This document shows, piece after piece, positions 26,877-33,084 of a DNA stretch of 64,000 nt. The notes beneath the pieces were generated by a model. The model worked only from the letters and a program-made list of their open reading frames with translations, was not told where the DNA came from and did not search any database. How positions within the stretch are numbered: position 1 is the stretch's first letter; each line of letters opens with the position of its first letter. The translations under genes and the position numbers were made by a program. The stretch spans positions 45,890 to 109,889 of the forward strand of contig CALKUH010000019.1 of the NCBI GenBank assembly GCA_937996795.1, read 5' to 3'. This DNA is from an uncultured Verrucomicrobiota bacterium (GTDB taxonomy: Bacteria > Verrucomicrobiota > Kiritimatiellia > CAIVKH01).

Positions 26877-27934
26877 GCGCCCCCGTCGCATTGAAGGATG
26901 CCTGCGCGGGCCTGTTCCGCATCGGCGCGTCGCTCGGCCACGAGACTGTGCTCGGCGCCTCCGAAGCAGCGGCGGTCCGCCGCGCGCTCGTCGGGCGCCA
27001 CTTCAACACGGCCACGCCGGAGAACGTGATGAAGTGGGAGCCGATCCACCCGGAACCGGACGTGTACACATTTGAGAAGGCGGACGCCTTCGTTGCGTTC
27101 GCCGAGCAGCACGGACTCTGGCCCGTGGGTCACACGCTCGTTTGGGAGCACCAGACGCCGAAGTGGGTGTTCGAGGGCGCCACGCGCGAGACCCTGCTCG
27201 CGCGCATGCGCAACCACATCCACACGGTCGCCGGGCGCTACCGCGGGCGCATCAAGGCGTGGGACGTGGTGAACGAAGCGATCGAAAACAACGGCATCAT
27301 CAAGGAGGCGAGCCCCTGGCATCGCATCATCGGCCCCGACTACATCGAGCACGCCTTCCGCTTCGCGCACGAGGCGGACCCGGACGCGGAGTTGTACTAC
27401 AACGACTACTCGATGGAGATCCCGGCCAAGCGCGAGACATCCATCGCGCTGATCCGCCGCCTCAAGGCCGCCGGCCTCCGCATTGACGGCGTCGGCATGC
27501 AGGGCCACTACCGGCTTACGCAACTCGACGTCGAGAACACGGAGCGCAGCATCGTTGCGTTTGCAGCCGAAGGCATGAAAGTCATGATCACCGAACTGGA
27601 CCTCTCGGTGCTGCCCCTCGCGATCAACCGCATCGGCGCGAACATCACCGACCTGGAGGAGTACCGCGGCGAGTTGGACGCCTATCGCGACGGACTGCCG
27701 GAAGACGTGGCGCGCCGACAGGCCGACGGCTACTGCGCGCTGTTCCGCGTCTTCAGGAAACATGCGGACAAGATCGACCGCGTCACCTTCTGGAACGTCA
27801 CCGACGGCGACTCTTGGCTGAACAACTGGCCCATCAAAGGCCGCACCGATTACCCGCTGATCTTCGACCGCGCGGGGAATCCCAAGCAGGCCTTCGATGC
27901 CGCGGTCGACGCTCTGCGGGGGAATCCGCTCTGA
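26873..27934 (+). CDS. GH10 xylanase without signal peptide (array member 7)
   Basis: The 353-residue protein is a GH10 barrel with the acid/base Glu at 135 in AWDVVNEAI and the nucleophile Glu at 241 in ITELDLSVLP. The ATG at 26873 overlaps the previous stop (ATGA), and the protein then goes straight into family sequence (DACAGLFRIGASLGHE) with no hydrophobic signal. An upstream in-frame extension inside member 6 is an antisense-like reading and does not supply one. It is therefore probably an intracellular xylanase that trims imported xylo-oligosaccharides, a known GH10 role. Substrate blocks (EHQTPKWVF, WLNNWPI) are closer to members 3 and 4. Confidence 0.93.
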   Translation: MSAPVALKDACAGLFRIGASLGHETVLGASEAAAVRRALVGRHFNTATPENVMKWEPIHPEPDVYTFEKADAFVAFAEQHGLWPVGHTLVWEHQTPKWVFEGATRETLLARMRNHIHTVAGRYRGRIKAWDVVNEAIENNGIIKEASPWHRIIGPDYIEHAFRFAHEADPDAELYYNDYSMEIPAKRETSIALIRRLKAAGLRIDGVGMQGHYRLTQLDVENTERSIVAFAAEGMKVMITELDLSVLPLAINRIGANITDLEEYRGELDAYRDGLPEDVARRQADGYCALFRVFRKHADKIDRVTFWNVTDGDSWLNNWPIKGRTDYPLIFDRAGNPKQAFDAAVDALRGNPL

Positions 27935-27944
27935 TTGTATTGCG

Positions 27945-28008
27945 CTGTAGCCGCGACCGCTTGTCGCGGTTCGGAGTTTGGTTCCGCGCCCATCATGCGC
28001 GGCCACAG
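27945..28008. repeat. TGTAG-type cruciform repeat (degenerate copy)
   Basis: CTGT (27945-27948) pairs with ACAG (28005-28008). Between them lie two hairpins: CCGCGAC/GTCGCGG (27951-27957 with 27963-27969) and CCGCGC/GCGCGG (27984-27989 with 27997-28002). It shares TGCGCTGTAGCCGCG with the better copy at 55071-55119. It occupies the convergent gap after the GH10 array and could stop transcription from both sides. Confidence 0.75.
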
Positions 28009-28031
28009 CCGACCGGGAGCGGCTTCCTGCC

Positions 28032-28718
28032 TCAGGGCCGAAGAATCTGGAAGCGCAGCCCGAAAACCTCCTCTGGCGACATCTTCCCCGCGGGTATCGC
28101 CGCCCCTTCCGCCCCAGTCTTCAAGTCCACCGCCGCGCGAATAATTCCGCGCTGTAGCCACTCCTGTGCATCGGATCCCAGAATCAAAAAAATCGGCGGC
28201 ATCTCTTCGGGCTTGGCCTTGATTTCAGGATCCAGCATCACCCGCTGCAAGAGAATTGCATCAGGATCCGGGGCGTCCGCCAATAGAGCGCGCAAATCTG
28301 CCAACGTTAGCGTCTCCGGCGGCGGCTCCGTCTCAGCCTCGGGCATCGGAGTGAATACAATATTGAGTGAATAGCGCTTCGCGTCTAATTCCTTCCGAAG
28401 CCCGTTCAGCTCGACTTCGAGCAGATGCGCATGACCCACCCATTGTGCCTCCGGCATTCGGACCACTGCAAGCGTGCAGCCCGTCGGGAAAGCAGCCGCG
28501 ATCTCGCGCCCCATCATCACCCCGATGGCATCTACAATGGTTCGCTGTTGCTGCCGCTCCGTTCGCTCCTCCGTGACGATCATTCGGCTTAACGCGCCGT
28601 ACAACGCGACGGCCAGAACAACCAGCAACACAGGGGTAAACACCGCCGGTTTGCGACCCCGAAAAATCGCGATCAGGATGGCAAGCGCGCCGAGAATCAG
28701 GATGGATGATGAGGACAT
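28032..28718 (-). CDS. Two-segment membrane protein of unknown function (paralog of 30482-31165)
   Basis: I do not recognise a named family. The 228-residue protein begins with two hydrophobic segments, ILILGALAILIAIF (about 6-20) and VFTPVLLVVLAVALYGA (about 25-42), followed by a soluble domain of about 180 residues. Motifs shared with the protein at 30482-31165 are GREIA, LAVVR-P, LLEVELNGLRKELD, VILQR-type and PPIFLILG, and the C-terminal end SPEEVFGLRFQILRP. GAAGGGG precedes the ATG at 28718. It diverges from the first prepilin-like gene, and the four genes form an isolated island. A membrane-tethered accessory factor for the prepilin-like proteins is possible, but that is only inference from position. 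Confidence 0.7.
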   Translation of the reverse strand: MSSSSILILGALAILIAIFRGRKPAVFTPVLLVVLAVALYGALSRMIVTEERTERQQQRTIVDAIGVMMGREIAAAFPTGCTLAVVRMPEAQWVGHAHLLEVELNGLRKELDAKRYSLNIVFTPMPEAETEPPPETLTLADLRALLADAPDPDAILLQRVMLDPEIKAKPEEMPPIFLILGSDAQEWLQRGIIRAAVDLKTGAEGAAIPAGKMSPEEVFGLRFQILRP

Positions 28719-28786
28719 TTCAACCCCTTCAATTTGGTACGAAATCCTGCACGCACGCCCATGCCCAGGCAACGTTTGTATTTAGA

Positions 28787-28853
28787 TATAATTTCCTTTT
28801 GCCCTGCATTGCCGGTTGAAAACCGGGCTCAAAGCGCAATGATGTTTACAGGG
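28787..28853 (+). promoter_or_regulatory. Promoter -10 and structured leader of first prepilin-like gene
   Basis: TATAAT lies at 28787-28792; no good -35 box is seen. Just downstream is a compound stem: CCCTG (28802-28806) with CAGGG (28849-28853), CATTGC (28807-28812) with GCAATG (28836-28841), and CGGTT (28813-28817) with AACCG (28821-28825). The stacked stems end 30 bp before the ATG at 28884. It does not match any riboswitch class I know by eye, including both c-di-GMP types. Confidence 0.5.
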
Positions 28854-28883
28854 TAAAGTTGTCAAACAACGCCTCCCGGCGTC

Positions 28884-29615
28884 ATGCGAATTCGAGCGAC
28901 CATACAACGCGTCACGCAAACAACAGGCTTCACCCTCGTGGAGCTTCTGGTGGTCATCGTGCTCATCGCTCTTCTGGCTTCACTCCTGACGCCCGCTCTT
29001 CAGAGATCGTTCGCCGATGGAAAGACCATGGGCTGCCTGGGCAAACTACGCGCCATGGGCGCCGCAATACACCTGTACGGGGCGGATACGGGGAATTACC
29101 CCAAAACAGACTACGACATTATATCGGGAACCAACGTCACAACGATCGCGTGGGCCTACGTAATTTATCCCTATATGTTCAATGAAGCGCCCCCGCCTCC
29201 AAAGGCGCGACGTCTCGCAAAAAAACAATTCACATGTCCGGCCGCCCGACAGGACAATGTTGGAGATCGCACGGCGCTCCTTTCATACCAGTACAACCTG
29301 CGCATGGGATCGAAGGGCGAGGGTCCACCAGTGCCCCGGGCGGCGGTACCAAGCCCCTCCACCACATTTGTCATCGCGGACGGTCGGCAAGCGGAGTGGA
29401 CCTATCTGGATCACAACACCCACGACTTGATCTCACCTCAGGATATCCTCCGCGATAAATCGATGAATGGCCAAGGAATCCAGCCTCATCTAAAGAAAAA
29501 CAACTGGCTATTTGCCGACGGACATGTCGCCACACTAAACGTGGAGGACACCTGTCGGCAGCCGAGAGACAACGCCAACCCCCGCAAATATTGGTCCATT
29601 GACCCGAACGACTAG
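28884..29615 (+). CDS. H-X9-DG prepilin-like protein 1
   Basis: The 243-residue protein has a 15-residue leader and a type IV prepilin cleavage motif, TTG|FTLVELLVVIVLIALLASLL, with Glu at +5, followed by one hydrophobic helix. The C-terminal half carries the H-X9-DG signature typical of PVC prepilin-like families: His202 and Asp-Gly 212-213 in HLKKNNWLFADGHV. Two cysteines, in MGCLG and FTCPAA, are at equivalent places in the neighbour at 29766 and could form a disulfide. The protein should be processed by a prepilin peptidase and held in the inner membrane or assembled into a pseudopilus. No secretion ATPase is nearby. Its exact role is unknown. Confidence 0.9.
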   Translation: MRIRATIQRVTQTTGFTLVELLVVIVLIALLASLLTPALQRSFADGKTMGCLGKLRAMGAAIHLYGADTGNYPKTDYDIISGTNVTTIAWAYVIYPYMFNEAPPPPKARRLAKKQFTCPAARQDNVGDRTALLSYQYNLRMGSKGEGPPVPRAAVPSPSTTFVIADGRQAEWTYLDHNTHDLISPQDILRDKSMNGQGIQPHLKKNNWLFADGHVATLNVEDTCRQPRDNANPRKYWSIDPND

Positions 29616-29765
29616 CATTGATAACGGCTCTAGACGAACCGGGGACACGATTTCAGGCGGTCTTTTCTGAAGATTGGCGCAGTTCAATCACAAGCGAAAA
29701 CGATACGAAGCAATGCCGTTGAAATTAATTGCATAATTCGGCTGCTTGGGTTATATTTCGGTCCA

Positions 29766-30476
29766 ATGAGCGTCATTTTTCGACATTATGTTTTGCGATT
29801 TCGCGGGGGCTTTTCCTTGGTGGAGCTTCTCGTAGTTATTGTAATTATTGCCGTACTCCTCTCCAGCCTGGTGCCATCGCTGCGAAACGCGCGCGCTTCC
29901 GCATTCGAGGTAGGCTGTTCCTCGCGACTTCGCCACATCATGACGGGCTTCAACGTTCATGCACAGGATATGGGGACGTACCCGAGAGAGGCGATCCCCA
30001 GCCAGCCGGTGCCTTCCATGTGGGGGGACGAGACGTGGGCAGAACAAGTTTATCCTTACATGACCGGCGCCAAGGTTCCGCCACAAGCGATGACAGGCCC
30101 TGAGTTTTCCTGTCCCGCGGTTTACAGGGGCAGAACCGGAAATGCCGGCTCAAGAATGTCCTACCAAATCAACAACGTCAGCAACGCCTTTCAGAACTTC
30201 GTTAAGCCAGCCGAAATTCTCAAGCCGGCTACAACGCTCGTTGTAGCGGATGCACGACACTCGCAACACTGCTTCCTAGCCAACAACTCAACCGAGATGA
30301 ACCCGAATACCATTCTCACCACCGTGCCGCTCTTCAACCCCATCAGCCCGCATCGCAAACAAAACAATTTCCTGTTCTTGGACGGCCACGTTCAGCGGCG
30401 CGATGTACGCACCACATGGGGGGCGGGATCCGCAAACAACCCTCTGGGCATGTGGACATTCAATCCGGACGACTAA
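29766..30476 (+). CDS. H-X9-DG prepilin-like protein 2
   Basis: The 236-residue protein is a paralog of the previous gene. The leader is 15 residues, then G|FSLVELLVVIVIIAVLLSSL with Glu at +5. The signature is His196 with Asp-Gly 206-207 in HRKQNNFLFLDGHV. Conserved cysteines lie in VGCSSRL and FSCPAV. Between the two, the middle region MWGDETWAEQVYPYMTGA matches WAYVIYPYMFNEA of protein 1. A 150-bp gap separates the genes, so they may be expressed separately. It converges with the second membrane paralog, leaving 5 bp. The two could be major and minor subunits of one structure or independent surface proteins. Confidence 0.9.
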   Translation: MSVIFRHYVLRFRGGFSLVELLVVIVIIAVLLSSLVPSLRNARASAFEVGCSSRLRHIMTGFNVHAQDMGTYPREAIPSQPVPSMWGDETWAEQVYPYMTGAKVPPQAMTGPEFSCPAVYRGRTGNAGSRMSYQINNVSNAFQNFVKPAEILKPATTLVVADARHSQHCFLANNSTEMNPNTILTTVPLFNPISPHRKQNNFLFLDGHVQRRDVRTTWGAGSANNPLGMWTFNPDD

Positions 30477-30481
30477 AGCTA

Positions 30482-31165
30482 TCAAGGGCGTGCGATTCGA
30501 TAACGGAGGTCGAACACCTCTTGGGCCGACATTCCCCGCGAAGGGGTCCGGCTGAAATCTCCGTCGGATCTGTGCTCTACCGCAGCGAGAACAAACCCTT
30601 CGCGCACCAACCGATCCACGGGGTTGCCCTCTCCAAGAAGCAGGAATGCTGGAGGAAACGTTGATGGCTCCGAGCGGGCCGCCGGATCAAAAACCGCACG
30701 CTGAAGAACAACGGCCTTCACGCCGGACACCTGATTTAACAGTCCCCTGTACTCGGCCTCGGACATTATCGAAATCTCAAGCTCCTCCGAACCCGGCGAA
30801 TCGGGCATGTTTACAATTTGCATAGGGTAGCGGGCAGGGTCCAACGAGCTGCGTAACCCTTCAAGCTCGGCATCGAATATTTCCAAGGCACCCTCTGTAA
30901 AAACAGGCGGAAGCCGCACGACCGCCAACGCGCCCCCATCAGGCAGCGCTAGGGCAATTTCACGTCCCAGCACAGCTCCGACGGCTTTAGCAAACACGAT
31001 GCGAGCAGATTGCTCGGCCCGCTCCTCCGTTTGAAAAAAACGCACGGTAGACAGAGCCATAGCCAGCGCCAGCAGAGCATAAAGCACCGGGGTCATGATG
31101 GATGGCGCAAACTTTCTTGTTAGCGCAACACCGACGACCAGCAGAACAATAAGTACAACAGTCAC
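30482..31165 (-). CDS. Two-segment membrane protein of unknown function (paralog of 28032-28718)
   Basis: The 227-residue protein starts with two hydrophobic segments (VVLIVLLVVGVAL at 3-15 and VLYALLALAMALSTV at about 27-41) and a soluble domain that aligns with the protein at 28032-28718: LGREIALALPDGGALAVVR, ELEGLRSSLDPARYP, VVLQRAVFDP, PPAFLLLGEG and SAQEVFDLRYRIARP. The start is GTG at 31165, supported by GGGAGGG a few bases upstream. It faces the second prepilin-like gene tail to tail. With its paralog it brackets the two prepilin-like genes. I do not recognise the family and give no function. Confidence 0.7.
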   Translation of the reverse strand: MTVVLIVLLVVGVALTRKFAPSIMTPVLYALLALAMALSTVRFFQTEERAEQSARIVFAKAVGAVLGREIALALPDGGALAVVRLPPVFTEGALEIFDAELEGLRSSLDPARYPMQIVNMPDSPGSEELEISIMSEAEYRGLLNQVSGVKAVVLQRAVFDPAARSEPSTFPPAFLLLGEGNPVDRLVREGFVLAAVEHRSDGDFSRTPSRGMSAQEVFDLRYRIARP

Positions 31166-31367
31166 GATTACCCTCCCGAATGGCCAAAACTCATGAACAT
31201 AAAGAAAATCACATCACTACACCCCAAAACGAGTCTATTCACATATTTACATTCATGCAAATATATAACGTTTTCAGGATAATCAGAATACCTGCAAATT
31301 TATACCACAACGTGATCCGCGATTCTCGCATTGATTCCGACGCGGAGTTCGTAAACCTTTGACGTCC
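31166..31367. promoter_or_regulatory. AT-rich divergent region before sulfatase
   Basis: This 202-bp stretch is the most AT-rich part of the window. It separates the membrane paralog (- strand) from a sulfatase gene (+ strand) and must hold promoters for both. I see no clear operator; TTTACATTCATGCAAATATATAA is rich in TATA-like hexamers but too loose to assign. Confidence 0.4.
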
Positions 31368-32873
31368 ATGACCACACGCAACCTGCTTCTTCTCACCAGC
31401 GACCAGCAGCATTGGTTTACGCTCGGCGTCCAGAATCCTGAAATCAAGACGCCGGCGCTGGACCGGCTGGCGGCGCGGGGGACGCTCTTCCGGCGGGCGT
31501 ATTGCCCGAATCCGACCTGCACGCCGACGCGGTCGTCGATCATCACGGGGCTGATGCCGAGCCGGCATGGCGCGTACACGCTGGGGACGAAGCTGCCCGA
31601 GTCCGTGCCGACGATTGGCGGACACCTCTCCGCGGCGGGCTATCGCACGTCGCTGATCGGCAAGGCGCATTTCCAGCAGCTGAAGTCGACGCCGGAGTAC
31701 CCGTCGCTCGAGTCGCCGCCCGAAATCCATGACTACGACTTCTGGCGCGCCTTCAACGGCCCTTTCTACGGCTTCGACCACGTCGAGTTGACGCGCAACC
31801 ACGCGGATGAGGGCTGGGTCGGCCAGCATTACGCGCTGTGGATGGAGCAGCAGGGGTTCGCCGACTGGCGCAAGTGCTTCCAGCCGCCCGGCGGCACGCA
31901 CGAACGCCAGAAGTGGCGCTGGAACATTCCCGAACGCTACCACTACAACCGCTGGATCACGGATCGCACGATCGCGCGGATGGAGGAGCATCACCGCAAC
32001 AACGAGCCCTTCCTGATCTGGGCCAGCTTCTTCGACCCGCATCCGCCCTACCTCGCGCCGGAACCGTGGGACACGCTTTACGCGGGCGCGCCCCTTACGG
32101 TGCCGCACGGCCGGCCCGGCGAACACGACAAAAATCCGCCGCACTTCCAGCTGACGCAGCAGGCAAACCCCGACTTCTCGGCCTGGGACGAGCCCGGCGG
32201 CCACATCATCCACGGGTTCCACGCCCACCGCGACACCCCCGAACACCGGCGCCGCGCGATGGAGGTCTATTACGGCATGATCACGCTGATGGACAAATAC
32301 ATCGGCCAGATCCTCGACCGGCTCGACGCGCTCGGCCTCACCGACTCCACGCTCGTCGTCTTTACGAGCGACCACGGCCACCTCTTCGGCCAGCACGAAT
32401 TGCTCGCAAAGGGCGCGTTCCATTACGAGGACCTGCTGCGCGTGCCGTTCATCGCCTCGCAGCCCGGCGCCATCCCGCAGGGCCGCGTGACGGACGACCT
32501 CGTGTCGCTGGTGGACCTCACGCCCACGATGATGGACGCCGTGGGGCAGCCGGTGCCCGCCGGCCTCGACGGGAAATCGCAGTGGAACGCCTGGCGGGGC
32601 GGAAACGCCGCGCGCGACCATGTGCTCGTCGAGAACCGCCACCAGCCGCACACCCTGCACCTGCTGACGCGGATTGATAAACGCTACAAAATCACGGTGT
32701 ACAAGAACCGCGACTACGGCGAACTCTTTGACCTCGAGGCGGACCCCGGCGAATTCAACAACCTCTGGAACGAGCCCTCCGCACAGGCGCTGAAACAGGA
32801 TTTGCTCGCGCGCATCCCGCGCGACAGCCTGACCAACGACCCGCCCCCCATGCCCCGCGTCGCCGTCGCCTGA
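31368..32873 (+). CDS. Sulfatase
   Basis: This 501-residue sulfatase has the calcium-binding Asp in LLLTSDQQHW (residue 12) and the canonical formylglycine motif C51-T-P-T-R55. KTPALDRLAARGTLF precedes it and LIGKAHFQ holds the conserved Lys and His. VFTSDHGHLFGQHELLAKG is the distal metal and substrate block. No signal peptide is present. The ATG at 31368 is used; TTG three codons earlier is less likely. The enzyme removes sulfate esters from sugars; with the fucosidases and xylanases nearby it may act on the same sulfated polymer, but it stands alone on the + strand, 500 bp beyond the prepilin island. Confidence 0.93.
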   Translation: MTTRNLLLLTSDQQHWFTLGVQNPEIKTPALDRLAARGTLFRRAYCPNPTCTPTRSSIITGLMPSRHGAYTLGTKLPESVPTIGGHLSAAGYRTSLIGKAHFQQLKSTPEYPSLESPPEIHDYDFWRAFNGPFYGFDHVELTRNHADEGWVGQHYALWMEQQGFADWRKCFQPPGGTHERQKWRWNIPERYHYNRWITDRTIARMEEHHRNNEPFLIWASFFDPHPPYLAPEPWDTLYAGAPLTVPHGRPGEHDKNPPHFQLTQQANPDFSAWDEPGGHIIHGFHAHRDTPEHRRRAMEVYYGMITLMDKYIGQILDRLDALGLTDSTLVVFTSDHGHLFGQHELLAKGAFHYEDLLRVPFIASQPGAIPQGRVTDDLVSLVDLTPTMMDAVGQPVPAGLDGKSQWNAWRGGNAARDHVLVENRHQPHTLHLLTRIDKRYKITVYKNRDYGELFDLEADPGEFNNLWNEPSAQALKQDLLARIPRDSLTNDPPPMPRVAVA

Positions 32874-32886
32874 CGAGATCTACTTA

Positions 32887-32995
32887 ACCACCGCCGTCGC
32901 CAAGGCTGCGGCGGGACAAGGGAGCACACGGAGTCGACCGGGAAGACCTCTTCCAATCGAAATCTCCTCCTCCGCGCCTCCATGCACTCCGTGGT
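32887..32995. repeat. CACGGAG-type repeat, disrupted copy with inner hairpin
   Basis: ACCAC (32887-32891) and GTGGT (32991-32995) bound the element. CACGGAGT (32927-32934) pairs with ACTCCGTG (32986-32993). An extra hairpin, CCGCCG (32891-32896) with CGGCGG (32909-32914), lies inside the 5' arm. It is a related but rearranged version of the hairpin at 675-740 and fills the gap between the sulfatase and GH13 genes. Confidence 0.65.
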
Positions 32996-33084
32996 ATATT
33001 CCTCCCTCCGCAAAGCCCGCGCCCGGCCTTGATTGCGGACTGCCGGCGTGGTTGAATGCAGACTTCACGTCGAGGGGATTTCCA

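Noticed and set aside
28802..28853. Possible c-di-GMP riboswitch before a pilin gene
   Set aside because: The conserved A-GGGCAAACC and ACGCAAAGCC blocks of the first class, and the pseudoknot of the second, are absent.
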